Source: DSNY01 sp037446035
GTDB lineage: Bacteria > Pseudomonadota > Gammaproteobacteria > Burkholderiales > Burkholderiaceae_F
Length of the DNA: 46,851 bases
Assembly (NCBI GenBank): GCA_037446035.1
Contig: JBBIJJ010000005.1
Span: forward strand, 1 to 46,851
Direction: 5' to 3'
Notes under the pieces: generated by a model
Told to the model about the DNA's origin: nothing
Seen by the model: only the letters and a program-made list of their open reading frames with translations
The model's database searches: none
Part shown: positions 1-7,091 of the stretch, piece by piece
Position numbering within the stretch: position 1 is the first letter of the stretch
Layout of the letters: each line of letters opens with the position of its first letter
Made by a program: the position numbers and the translations under genes

Positions 1-74
1 AGGTGCTCGCCGACCGGCGCCGGCCGCAGATGTCCGACCGGGACAAGGAGACCCTCTTCGGTCAAACCTATTGA
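1..74 (+). CDS. 3' end of an unidentified gene (partial)
   Basis: Only the last 23 codons are inside the window, in the frame starting at base 3, ending at TGA 72-74. The visible C-terminus ends in MSDRDKETLFGQTY. Nearly every third codon position is G or C in this frame and not in the other two forward frames, which supports it being coding. No family can be named from so short a tail. The gene runs towards a repeat-filled intergenic region, so it is probably the last gene of its unit. Confidence 0.45.
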   Translation, partial: VLADRRRPQMSDRDKETLFGQTY

Positions 75-122
75 CCCATTCTTATCCTCGTGACACGTGC
101 CAACCGCTTGGCGCCCGCATGC

Positions 123-272
123 CTCAGAAGGTGTGAATCTTTCTGCTGCGCGGCCCGCTGGCGTCGTTGCGCGCTGCTCGGGCCTCGCCTATCTACTTGA
201 TATGTCTCGGCCCTGCGGCTGCGTGCGCCTAGCCAGCGGCCCGCTCGCGACGAAATCTTCACACCTTCTCAG
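123..272. repeat. 150-bp palindromic dispersed repeat, copy A
   Basis: The element begins CTCAGAAGGTGTGAA (123-137) and ends TTCACACCTTCTCAG (258-272), inverted ends differing at one base. The whole 150 bp is also an imperfect palindrome centred near TATCTACTTGATA, so either strand could fold into a long hairpin. A second copy of equal length lies at 9585-9734 with 7 differences. It carries no credible gene; a 64-codon minus-strand open frame through it matches the frame in copy B only because the repeats match. It looks like a MITE- or REP-type element. No target-site duplication is obvious. Confidence 0.85.
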
Positions 273-277
273 CCCTC

Positions 278-350
278 GTCATTCCGAGCCAACGGCGAGG
301 AATCTGCGCTGCTCGCAGTGCCGAGATCCCTCGCTGCGCTCGGGATGACG
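278..350. repeat. 73-bp palindromic intergenic repeat
   Basis: The ends are CGTCATTCCGAGC (278-290) and GCTCGGGATGACG (338-350), which are inverted repeats with one mismatch. The interior has the GAGGAATCTGC / GAGATCCCTCGC pattern familiar from short palindromic repeats scattered through many proteobacterial genomes. It starts 5 bp after copy A of the 150-bp element, so two unrelated hairpin elements are stacked between the upstream gene and the lactate dehydrogenase gene. Bases 351-442 hold nothing else recognisable except the poorly defined upstream region of that gene. Confidence 0.6.
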
Positions 351-442
351 AACGCGGCGACAGCCAGCGCGAAGCGAACTCGCAAGGTGGGGTGTCACGA
401 GGTTGCGCAATCCTCAATCGTACGAGCGTCGTTGATTCCCGC

Positions 443-1594
443 ATGACGGTCATCACCAGCATCGAGGACCTGCGCGTGCTCGCGCAGCGGCGCGTGCCGC
501 GGATGTTCTACGACTACGCCGATTCCGGCTCGTGGACCGAAACGACCTACCGCGAAAACACGTCGCGGTTTGCCCGCATCAAGCTGCGCCAGCGGGTCGC
601 CGTCGACATGGAAGGTCGCAGTCTGCGCACGACGATGATCGGGCAGGCAGTGGCGATGCCGGTCGCGCTGGCGCCGACCGGGCTCACCGGCATGCAGCAT
701 GCGGACGGCGAAATCCTCGCCGCGCGTGCCGCCGAGAAGTTCGGCGTTCCCTTCACCCTTTCGACGATGAGCATCTGCTCGATCGAGGACGTTGCTGCCC
801 ACACGACCCGGCCGTTCTGGTTCCAGCTGTACGTGATGCGCGACCGCGCTTTCGTCGAGCGGCTGATCGAACGCGCCAAGGCCGCCAAGTGCTCGGCGCT
901 GATGCTGACGCTCGATCTGCAGATCCTCGGCCAGCGCCACAAGGACCTGAAAAACGGCCTGTCGGCCCCGCCGCGGCTGACGCTGCGCAACGTTCTGAAC
1001 ATGATGAGCAAGCCGCGCTGGTGTCTGCGCATGCTGGGAACGCGCCGGCGCCACTTCGGCAACATCATCGGCCACGTGACGGGCGTCGAGGACTTGCAGT
1101 CGCTGTCGGCGTGGACCGCACAACAATTCGACCCCCGGCTCACATGGAACGACGTCGAGTGGGTCAAGCAGCGCTGGGGCGGGCCGCTGATCCTCAAGGG
1201 CATCATGGACGTCGAGGACGCCCGGCTCGCCGCGCAGAGCGGCGCCGATGCCCTGATCGTCAGCAATCACGGCGGCCGCCAGCTCGACGGTGCGCCGGCG
1301 GCGATCGACGCGCTGCCGGCGATCGCCGACGCGGTCGGCTCGAAGATCGAGGTGTGGCTCGACAGCGGCATACGCTCGGGCCAGGACGTGTTGAAGTCGA
1401 TCGCCCTCGGCGCGCGCGGCACGCTGATCGGTCGTGCGTTTCTGTACGGCCTCGCTGCGCTGGGCGAAGCGGGCGTGACCCGATGTCTGGAGATCATCGC
1501 CAAGGAACTCGACCTCACGATGGCCTTTTGCGGCCGCCGCGACATTCGCACGGTCGACCGCTCGATCCTCGTCCCGGGCACTCTTCCGCAGTGA
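443..1594 (+). CDS. lldD: FMN-dependent L-lactate dehydrogenase / alpha-hydroxy-acid oxidase
   Basis: This 383-aa protein belongs to the FMN-dependent alpha-hydroxy-acid dehydrogenase family. It most likely oxidises L-lactate to pyruvate and passes electrons to the respiratory chain. A TIM-barrel fold is expected; the family motif SNHGGRQLD is at residues 274-282 with the catalytic His276, and GARGTLIGRAFLYG near the C-terminus fits the FMN phosphate-binding region. The ATG at 443 is chosen because family members begin at MxVITxIEDL. A GTG at 392 would add 17 residues unlike the family, although an AAGG lies before it. The Shine-Dalgarno sequence at 443 is poor. The gene appears monocistronic and converges on the DUF1178 gene 29 bp away. 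Related 2-hydroxy-acid oxidases acting on mandelate or glycolate cannot be excluded. Confidence 0.85.
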   Translation: MTVITSIEDLRVLAQRRVPRMFYDYADSGSWTETTYRENTSRFARIKLRQRVAVDMEGRSLRTTMIGQAVAMPVALAPTGLTGMQHADGEILAARAAEKFGVPFTLSTMSICSIEDVAAHTTRPFWFQLYVMRDRAFVERLIERAKAAKCSALMLTLDLQILGQRHKDLKNGLSAPPRLTLRNVLNMMSKPRWCLRMLGTRRRHFGNIIGHVTGVEDLQSLSAWTAQQFDPRLTWNDVEWVKQRWGGPLILKGIMDVEDARLAAQSGADALIVSNHGGRQLDGAPAAIDALPAIADAVGSKIEVWLDSGIRSGQDVLKSIALGARGTLIGRAFLYGLAALGEAGVTRCLEIIAKELDLTMAFCGRRDIRTVDRSILVPGTLPQ

Positions 1595-1623
1595 GCGGGG
1601 CGCGCCGCCGCGCCGTCGGCCGG

Positions 1624-2064
1624 CTACTGCAGAGGCTCTTTCAGCAGGTGACCGAAGGGCAGCGGCATCACTCGAATGCCCTCCTGTTCGAGCGCCTCGG
1701 CTTCCTGCCGCGAGGTCACGCCACGAATGCCGCGCTCGGACGCTTCTTTGTAATGAATGCGGCGTGCCTCCTCGGCGAAACGATCGCCGACGTCTTCGGT
1801 GTTGGCCGCGATTTCGCGCGCCACTTTGACCAACAGCTCGTGCATCTGCGCCGCCGTCGGCAGCGCGGCCTCCTGCTTCGGCTCCGGCGGCGCGGCGAGA
1901 TTCAACCGTGGCGCGCTCGGCATTCGCCGCACCTGCTTCGAGCCGCATAAGGGACATTCGAGCAGCCCGCGTGCCTGCTGCGACTCGAAGTCGCCGTCGG
2001 ACCCGAACCACCCCTCGAACGGGTGTTCGTTGTCGCAACGCAGGTCGAAGACTTTCAGAGCCAT
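1624..2064 (-). CDS. DUF1178 family protein
   Basis: A 146-aa protein beginning MALKVFDLRCDNEH. It has a zinc-ribbon-like N-terminus with Cys10, His14 and the CPLC pair Cys37/Cys40, followed by a basic stretch and a charged helical C-terminal half. This matches the DUF1178 family, small conserved proteins of alpha- and betaproteobacteria whose function is not established. The start at 2064 fits the family; the longer open frame upstream only reads through the tRNA genes. It is the last gene of the uvrC-pgsA-tRNA stretch, 10 bp after the end of tRNA-Leu, so it may be cotranscribed with the tRNAs. Confidence 0.8.
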   Translation of the reverse strand: MALKVFDLRCDNEHPFEGWFGSDGDFESQQARGLLECPLCGSKQVRRMPSAPRLNLAAPPEPKQEAALPTAAQMHELLVKVAREIAANTEDVGDRFAEEARRIHYKEASERGIRGVTSRQEAEALEQEGIRVMPLPFGHLLKEPLQ

Positions 2065-2074
2065 CGTGGTCGGG

Positions 2075-2165
2075 TGGTGCCGCGGGCCGGACTCGAACCG
2101 GCACGAACGTCTTACCGTCCGGCGGATTTTAAGTCCGCTGTGTCTACCAGTTTCACCACCGCGGC
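2075..2165 (-). tRNA. tRNA-Leu (UAA)
   Basis: The minus strand reads GCCGCGGTGGTGAAACTGG from 2165, and the 3' end is CCGCGGCACCA with the CCA encoded. The acceptor stem GCCGCGG/CCGCGGC pairs fully. The anticodon loop is CTTAAAA, giving anticodon UAA. A long variable arm and the T-arm GGTTCGAGTCC complete a class II tRNA of 91 nt including CCA. Confidence 0.95.
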
Positions 2166-2207
2166 ATCCGCGCGCTCGCCGGCGTGGCGGCTCGGGCATC
2201 GAAAAAT

Positions 2208-2281
2208 TGGAGGCGGGGGTCGGAATCGAACCGGCGTCCACGGATTTGCAGTCCGCTGCATGGCCACTCTGCCACCCCGCC
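2208..2281 (-). tRNA. tRNA-Cys (GCA)
   Basis: The minus strand reads GGCGGGGTGGCAGAGTGG from 2281 and ends CCCCGCCTCCA. The acceptor stem GGCGGGG/CCCCGCC pairs fully, the anticodon stem-loop GACTGCAAATC gives GCA, and the T-arm is GGTTCGATTCC. It is 74 nt with encoded CCA. It is the middle gene of the Gly-Cys-Leu cluster, the same order as glyW-cysT-leuZ downstream of pgsA in E. coli. Confidence 0.95.
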
Positions 2282-2323
2282 GCGCGCAGCATTGTAGCGG
2301 CGACCGGTGCCTAACACCGGAAG

Positions 2324-2349
2324 AAAAAGGGGAAGCGCTCGGCTTCCCC
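2324..2349 (-). terminator. Intrinsic-terminator-like hairpin between tRNA-Gly and tRNA-Cys
   Basis: On the minus strand, GGGGAAGC (2349-2342), a 5-nt loop and GCTTCCCC (2336-2329) form a perfect 8-bp stem followed directly by TTTTTCTT. It has full terminator form but lies inside the tRNA cluster, so it would partly separate tRNA-Gly from tRNA-Cys and tRNA-Leu. A second small hairpin, CCGGTG/CACCGG at 2304-2320, follows it. A TACAAT on the minus strand (2296-2291), about 10 nt before tRNA-Cys, could be a -10 element, but no good -35 was seen. Confidence 0.6.
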
Positions 2350-2359
2350 TGTCGGAAAC

Positions 2360-2435
2360 TGGAGCGGGAAACGAGTCTCGAACTCGCGACCTCAACCTTG
2401 GCAAGGTTGCGCTCTACCAACTGAGCTATTCCCGC
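2360..2435 (-). tRNA. tRNA-Gly (GCC)
   Basis: The minus strand reads GCGGGAATAGCTCAGTTGG from 2435 and ends TTTCCCGCTCCA. Acceptor stem GCGGGAA/TTCCCGC, anticodon stem-loop CCTTGCCAAGG (anticodon GCC), T-arm AGTTCGAGACT, and encoded CCA; 76 nt. It is the first tRNA after pgsA. Confidence 0.95.
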
Positions 2436-2494
2436 AGGCAGGCGCGGATTATAGCGGCGGCGTCATCGCTGTCAAAAGCACCGATCGCAGCGCC

Positions 2495-3073
2495 TCACGC
2501 CCGATCACGCTCGACCAGGTGCGGCCACGCGAGCTTCAGGTAGTACAGCATCGAGTACACCGTCAGCGCCGCGGCGATGTAAATGAGCCAGGTGCCGATC
2601 GCGGCGACCGGGAGTACCCCGAACAGCGGGTCGTGGTACAGCAGCACCGGGATGGCGACCATCTGCATGACGGTCTTGAGCTTGCCGAGCCAGTTGACCG
2701 CCACGCTGGCCGAAGCGCCGATCTGAGCCATCCACTCGCGCAATGCGGAGACCGTGATCTCGCGGCCGATGATCACCAGCGCGACGAACTCGTCGATGCG
2801 GCCGAGCGCCAGCAGCACGACCAGCGCGGCGCACACCATCAGCTTGTCCGCAACGGGGTCGAGGAACGCGCCCAGCCGCGTGATCTGTCCGTATTTGCGC
2901 GCGAGATAGCCGTCGAAACCGTCGGTGATCGCCGCCAGCGTGAACAGTGCACACGCGGAGGCGTTTTTCCAGTGCGGTGCGATCCAGCCGTCCGGCAGAT
3001 AGAACACGCCGATGACCATCGGGATCATCGCGATCCGCGCCCAGGTCAGGATCATCGGTGTGTTCAGCGGCAT
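2495..3073 (-). CDS. pgsA: CDP-diacylglycerol-glycerol-3-phosphate 3-phosphatidyltransferase
   Basis: This 192-aa inner-membrane enzyme transfers phosphatidyl from CDP-diacylglycerol to glycerol-3-phosphate, the committed step to phosphatidylglycerol. The CDP-alcohol phosphatidyltransferase signature is visible near residues 51-77 as DGYLAR, then G, DPVAD with the expected spacing DGx2ARx8Gx3Dx3D. Several hydrophobic segments fit a multi-pass membrane protein. It starts 6 bp after the uvrC stop, so the two are cotranscribed, the same uvrC-pgsA pair as in E. coli. The tRNA-Gly gene begins about 60 bp downstream. Confidence 0.95.
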   Translation of the reverse strand: MPLNTPMILTWARIAMIPMVIGVFYLPDGWIAPHWKNASACALFTLAAITDGFDGYLARKYGQITRLGAFLDPVADKLMVCAALVVLLALGRIDEFVALVIIGREITVSALREWMAQIGASASVAVNWLGKLKTVMQMVAIPVLLYHDPLFGVLPVAAIGTWLIYIAAALTVYSMLYYLKLAWPHLVERDRA

Positions 3074-3079
3074 TGACGT

Positions 3080-4939
3080 TCAACCCGGTTGACCGTGCAG
3101 CTGCGCGTAGATGCGCTCGGCGAGCTTACGCGAAACGCCCTCGACCCGAGCGATGTCCTCGACCGAAGCGGCGCGCAATCCGCGCAGCCCGCCGAAGCGC
3201 GCCAGCAGCTTCTGCCGCCGCTTCGGCCCGATGCCGTCCAGTTTTTCGATCTGCGAGGTCTGCCGCGCCTTGGCGCGCCGCGCGCGCATGCCGGTGATCG
3301 CAAAGCGGTGCGCCTCGTCGCGGATCTGCGCGATCAGCATCAGCGCCAGCGACTCGCGCCCGAGGGCGAGCGGCGGCCGGCCGTCGGCAAACACCAGTTC
3401 TTCCAGCCCGACCTTGCGCTCCTGTCCCTTGGCGACGCCGACGATGACGCTGCCATCGAGCCCGAGCTCCTCGAACACCTGCGTGGCGACCGCTACCTGC
3501 CCCTGCCCGCCGTCGACCAGAACGAGGTCGGGCAGGCCGCCTTCGCCGCGCGCCACCGCGGTATAGCGCCGGGTCAGCACCTGGCGCATCGCCGCGTAGT
3601 CGTCGCCTGCGGTGATGCCCTCGATGTTGTAGCGCCGGTATTCGGAGGGCTGCAGCGCGTGGTCGTGATAGACGACGCAGGATGCCTGCGTGGCCTCACC
3701 CATCGTGTGGCTCACGTCGAAGCACTCCACGCGCAGCCTGGCGGCATCGCCGTCCGGCAGCGCGATGCCCAGCGTGTCCACCAGCGCACGCGTGCGCGCG
3801 GCCTGCGACCCTTCTTCGGCAAGCCGGCGCGCCAGCGACAACCTGGCGTTGGCCTCGGCCATTTCGAGCCAGCGGCGCCGCTGTCCCTGCGGATGGCGCA
3901 GAATCTGCACGCGCCGCGCTTCGTCGCCGAGCATTGCCTGCAGCTCGGCCGCGTCGACGTCCGCATTCACGATCAACACGCCGGGCGGTTCGTGCTCGGC
4001 GTAGTGCTGCGAGATGAACGCCTCGAGCAGCTCGGCCGCCTCGGCACCGGCATCGGCGCCGCGCGGTGCGGCGGCCGGAAAAAACGGCTTGTCGCCGAGG
4101 TGGCGTCCGCCGCGCACCATCGCCAGGTTCACGCACGCCTGTCCGCCCTCGAGCGCGACCGCGATCACGTCGGCGTCGGTGTCGCCGCCGGTCGTATCGA
4201 CCGCCTGCTGGTGCAGAACGCGCGCGAGCGACCCGAGCTGGTCGCGCACCGCGGCCGCCTCCTCGAACCTCAATGCGTCGGCGAGAGAGTGCATGCGCGC
4301 CTCCAGTTCGGCGCTCACCTCGCTTGTCTGCCCGCGCAGGAAGCGCACCGCGCGGTCGACGTCCTGCGCGTAGCTCGCCTCGTCGATCAGCCCGACACAG
4401 GGTGCGCTGCAGCGCTGGATCTGGTGCAGCAGGCAGGGGCGCGAGCGGTGGTTGAAGACGGTGTCCTCGCAGGTGCGCAGCCGGAAGACCTGCTGCAGGA
4501 TCCGGATGCTGTCCTTGACCGCCCACGCGTTCGGATACGGACCGAAGTAGCGAGCCTTGCGGTCGGTCGCGCCGCGGTAGTACGCGACGCGCGGAAAGCG
4601 ATGGTCGGTGAACTTCAAGTACGGGTAGGACTTGTCGTCGCGGAACAGGATGTTGTAGCGGGGCGCCAGCGACTTGATCAGGTTGTTTTCGAGCAGCAGC
4701 GCCTCGGCTTCCGAGCCGGTGACCGTCGTTTCGATCGCGGCGACGCGCGCCAGCATGTGCGCGATGCGCGGGCCCACGCCCTTGTTGAAGTACGAGGCGA
4801 CGCGCTTCTTCAGATCGCGCGCCTTGCCGACGTACAGGACGTGGCCCGCCGCGTCGAGCATCCGGTAGACGCCCGGCAGTTGTGGCAGGCGCTCGACGAC
4901 GGCACGGGGATCGAAGGCTTCGGCGCTGGGGTCGGGCAC
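3080..4939 (-). CDS. uvrC: Excinuclease ABC subunit C
   Basis: A 619-aa UvrC, the nuclease that makes both incisions flanking a UvrAB-marked DNA lesion in nucleotide excision repair. The N-terminal GIY-YIG domain is evident (LPQLPGVYRML, VLYVGKARDLKKRV). A UVR motif region (ALRFEEAAAVRDQL), the RNase H-like C-terminal nuclease domain (ECFDVSHTMGE, LVLVDGGQGQ) and two helix-hairpin-helix motifs (LDGIGPKRRQKLL, VEGVSRKLAERIY) follow in order. The start is GTG. It is divergent from efp, 107 bp apart, and is first in the uvrC-pgsA-tRNA unit. Confidence 0.95.
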   Translation of the reverse strand: MPDPSAEAFDPRAVVERLPQLPGVYRMLDAAGHVLYVGKARDLKKRVASYFNKGVGPRIAHMLARVAAIETTVTGSEAEALLLENNLIKSLAPRYNILFRDDKSYPYLKFTDHRFPRVAYYRGATDRKARYFGPYPNAWAVKDSIRILQQVFRLRTCEDTVFNHRSRPCLLHQIQRCSAPCVGLIDEASYAQDVDRAVRFLRGQTSEVSAELEARMHSLADALRFEEAAAVRDQLGSLARVLHQQAVDTTGGDTDADVIAVALEGGQACVNLAMVRGGRHLGDKPFFPAAAPRGADAGAEAAELLEAFISQHYAEHEPPGVLIVNADVDAAELQAMLGDEARRVQILRHPQGQRRRWLEMAEANARLSLARRLAEEGSQAARTRALVDTLGIALPDGDAARLRVECFDVSHTMGEATQASCVVYHDHALQPSEYRRYNIEGITAGDDYAAMRQVLTRRYTAVARGEGGLPDLVLVDGGQGQVAVATQVFEELGLDGSVIVGVAKGQERKVGLEELVFADGRPPLALGRESLALMLIAQIRDEAHRFAITGMRARRAKARQTSQIEKLDGIGPKRRQKLLARFGGLRGLRAASVEDIARVEGVSRKLAERIYAQLHGQPG

Positions 4940-4960
4940 GGTCGGACGGCTCCGCCCGCC

Positions 4961-4966
4961 TATAAT
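4961..4966 (+). promoter_or_regulatory. Candidate -10 element for efp
   Basis: A perfect TATAAT lies 80 bp before the efp start in the uvrC/efp divergent gap, in an otherwise GC-rich stretch. No consensus -35 is found 16-18 bp upstream. The hexamer is close to its own reverse complement, so it could also serve uvrC. The predicted leader of about 75 nt is plausible. Confidence 0.4.
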
Positions 4967-5046
4967 GTCGGGCTTTCAAAAAGTGCGATGCCTCGATTCT
5001 ACGAGGCGCGACGGCGGCTTCCCCGCCTTATCCGCAGGACGATCCA

Positions 5047-5613
5047 ATGGCCAAGATCCTCGCCACCGAAATCCGCGCCGGCAACCTGATCGAGTGGGAC
5101 AAACGCCTGTGGCGCGTGCTCAAGAGCTACCACGTCCACGTGGGCGGCCGCGGCGGCGCTTACATGCAGCTCGAGATGAAGGACATCGAAAGCGGGCAGA
5201 AACGCAACGAACGACTGTCGACGGACGAGAAAGTCGAGCGCCCCTACATCGACAAGCGCCGCATGGTGTATTCGTACCAGGACGGCGACAGCTACGTGTT
5301 CATGGACAACGAGACCTACGAGCAGCTGGCGCTGTCGGCCGATTACCTCGAGGGCCAGGCGGGCTATCTGCTGCCGAACATGGAGGTCGACATCAACTTC
5401 CACAACGGCCGCACGATCGGTATCGAGCTGCCGGCGACCGTCGTGCTGGAGGTCGTGGAAACCGAGCCGGCGATCAAGAACGCGACCGCGACGACGACCT
5501 TCAAACCGGCGAAACTCGAAACGGGCATCACGGTGCAGGTGCCGCCGTTCGTCAGCACGGGCGAGAAGATCCGCGTCAAGACCGACGACGGCACCTACGT
5601 CGAGCGCGCTTGA
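5047..5613 (+). CDS. efp: Elongation factor P, alphaproteobacterial-like type with Arg at the loop tip
   Basis: A 188-aa EF-P, the tRNA-like factor that binds stalled ribosomes between the P and E sites and promotes peptide bonds at polyproline runs. Three beta-barrel domains are expected; the N-terminal KOW-like domain has the modification loop VGGRGGAY at residues 32-39, with Arg35 where E. coli carries the beta-lysylated Lys. From memory of family sequences, the body (GGAYMQLEMKD, KRNERL, FKPAKLETG) resembles alphaproteobacterial EF-P rather than the KSGRNAAVV type usual in Burkholderiales. No modification enzyme gene (earP or epmA) is in the window. The gene converges on nagZ after 36 bp. 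Confidence 0.93.
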   Translation: MAKILATEIRAGNLIEWDKRLWRVLKSYHVHVGGRGGAYMQLEMKDIESGQKRNERLSTDEKVERPYIDKRRMVYSYQDGDSYVFMDNETYEQLALSADYLEGQAGYLLPNMEVDINFHNGRTIGIELPATVVLEVVETEPAIKNATATTTFKPAKLETGITVQVPPFVSTGEKIRVKTDDGTYVERA

Positions 5614-5649
5614 ACGAAGCCGGCGCGTCGACGCCGGTGGTATCGCGAG

Positions 5650-6678
5650 TCAGGCGAGCGCGGCCCGCCACGCCTGCAGATCGGCGCGGGCAGCGCGATA
5701 CAGCTCGCTTGCCTGCAGCTCGTCCATCGTCGGCGCCGCACCGCGCGGGCGCAGACGTTCGAGCCGTTGCGCGAACGCCTCGGTCCGCTTCCAGGAAATT
5801 CCGGCCAACGCGCGATCCGCGGCGGCGGGGTTGTTGCACACGAGAACGAAATCGCAGCCGGCAGCGAGCGCTGCCTGCGCACTCTGCACAAGGTCGCCGG
5901 CCACGCGCGCGCCTTCCATCGACAGATCGTCGCTGAACACCGCGCCGGTGAAGCCGAGCCGGCCGCGCAGCACGTCCTCGATCCAGACGCGCGAAAAGCC
6001 GGCCGGCTGCCGGTCGACTTTCGAGTAGATCACGTGCGCCGGCATCACCGAGGCGAGCGAAGCGCCGAGCCAGCGGTACGGCGCGGCGTCGGCGTGCAGG
6101 ATCTCGTTGAGCGAGCGCTCGTCCACCGGGATCGCGACGTGCGAGTCGGCCTCGGCCCAGCCGTGTCCCGGGAAGTGCTTGCCGCAGTTGGCCATGCCAG
6201 CCAGCAGCAGGCCGTGCGCGAGATGATTTGCCAGCATCGCGACGACGCGCGGATCCGCATGCAGTGCGCGGTCACCGATCACGCCGCTGCGGCCCCACGC
6301 GATGTCGAGCACCGGCGTGAAGCTCAGATCCACGCCGTGTGCGCGCAACTCGGCACCGAGCACGTAGCCGGCCGACACTGCGGTCCGGCAGGCCAGCAGA
6401 ACGTCCTGATCCCACAGCCGGCCGAGGTCCTGCATCGCCGGAATGGCGGTGAATCCGTCGCGAAAACGCTGCACGCGCCCGCCTTCGTGATCGACCGCGA
6501 TCAGCAGCGGCGGCGAGCGCAGCGCGTGAATCTCGGCCGTGAGCTGCGCGAGCTGCTCGCTGCTGGCGAAGTTGCGCGCGAACAAGATCACCATCCCGAC
6601 CAGCGGATGCGCCAGCCGCGCGCGCTCGGCCGCCGTCAACGACCTGCCCTCGATATCGACTACGACCGGTCCCAGCAT
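5650..6678 (-). CDS. nagZ: Beta-N-acetylhexosaminidase (glycoside hydrolase family 3)
   Basis: A 342-aa cytoplasmic enzyme that removes N-acetylglucosamine from anhydromuropeptides in peptidoglycan recycling. Visible motifs are VDHEGGRVQRF, the KHFPGHG substrate motif, and FSDDLSMEGA holding the catalytic Asp at residues 250-251. The ATG at 6678 aligns with the E. coli start (MGPVMLDVEG). A GTG at 6693 overlapping the acpS stop as GTGA is an alternative that adds 5 residues. It is the last gene of the long minus-strand run that begins at yceD. Confidence 0.92.
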   Translation of the reverse strand: MLGPVVVDIEGRSLTAAERARLAHPLVGMVILFARNFASSEQLAQLTAEIHALRSPPLLIAVDHEGGRVQRFRDGFTAIPAMQDLGRLWDQDVLLACRTAVSAGYVLGAELRAHGVDLSFTPVLDIAWGRSGVIGDRALHADPRVVAMLANHLAHGLLLAGMANCGKHFPGHGWAEADSHVAIPVDERSLNEILHADAAPYRWLGASLASVMPAHVIYSKVDRQPAGFSRVWIEDVLRGRLGFTGAVFSDDLSMEGARVAGDLVQSAQAALAAGCDFVLVCNNPAAADRALAGISWKRTEAFAQRLERLRPRGAAPTMDELQASELYRAARADLQAWRAALA

Positions 6679-6689
6679 CGCCGCTGCTC

Positions 6690-7091
6690 TCACGCCGCGT
6701 CCGCAACTTCCGCGACAGCGTACGCCATCGCCATGCCGCGCTCGTCGCTGACCGACACGTGCAGCCGCAGTCGCCGCTCCTGCAGAAAGCGGGCGAGCTC
6801 GCCGTGGGCGAGCGCCAGCGGCCGCCCGCTCGGCGCGTTGACGATCTCGACCGCCCGCCAGGTCATCGGCAGCCGCATGCCCAGACCCAGCGCCTTGGCG
6901 ATCGCCTCCTTGGCTGCAAAACGCGTGGCAAGGTAGGCGATCCCGCGCTGTGCCGAGCGCCGGCGGCGCTCGGCATAGCGCTGCAGCTCCTGCGCGCCGA
7001 GCACGCGCTGCGCGAAGCGTTCGCCGAAACGCTGCTGCGCCAGCGCGATCCGTTCGATCTCGATCAGGTCGGTGCCGATGCCGTAGATCAC
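6690..7091 (-). CDS. acpS: Holo-[acyl-carrier-protein] synthase
   Basis: A 133-aa phosphopantetheinyl transferase that moves 4'-phosphopantetheine from CoA to the serine of apo-ACP (acpP is in this window at 19309-19551). It has the two family motifs: GIGTDLIEIERI at the N-terminus with metal-binding Asp8, and TRFAAKEAIAKALG near residue 60. The length is typical. Its ATG overlaps the pdxJ stop by 4 nt (ATGA), so the two are translationally coupled. Confidence 0.95.
   Translation of the reverse strand: MIYGIGTDLIEIERIALAQQRFGERFAQRVLGAQELQRYAERRRRSAQRGIAYLATRFAAKEAIAKALGLGMRLPMTWRAVEIVNAPSGRPLALAHGELARFLQERRLRLHVSVSDERGMAMAYAVAEVADAA

Noticed and set aside
395..2104. Very long minus-strand open frame (569 codons) antisense to the lactate dehydrogenase gene
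   Set aside because: Arg/Ala-rich low-complexity translation typical of the shadow of a GC-rich gene; the opposite strand encodes a clear enzyme.
2075..2435. tRNA cluster as an integration site for a genomic island
   Set aside because: All three tRNAs are intact, no integrase or duplicated tRNA 3' end is seen, and the flanking gene order is ancestral.
5620..5637. CCGGCG/CGCCGG hairpin between convergent efp and nagZ as a two-way terminator
   Set aside because: Only a 6-bp stem and no T tract on either side; chance is likely in GC-rich DNA.
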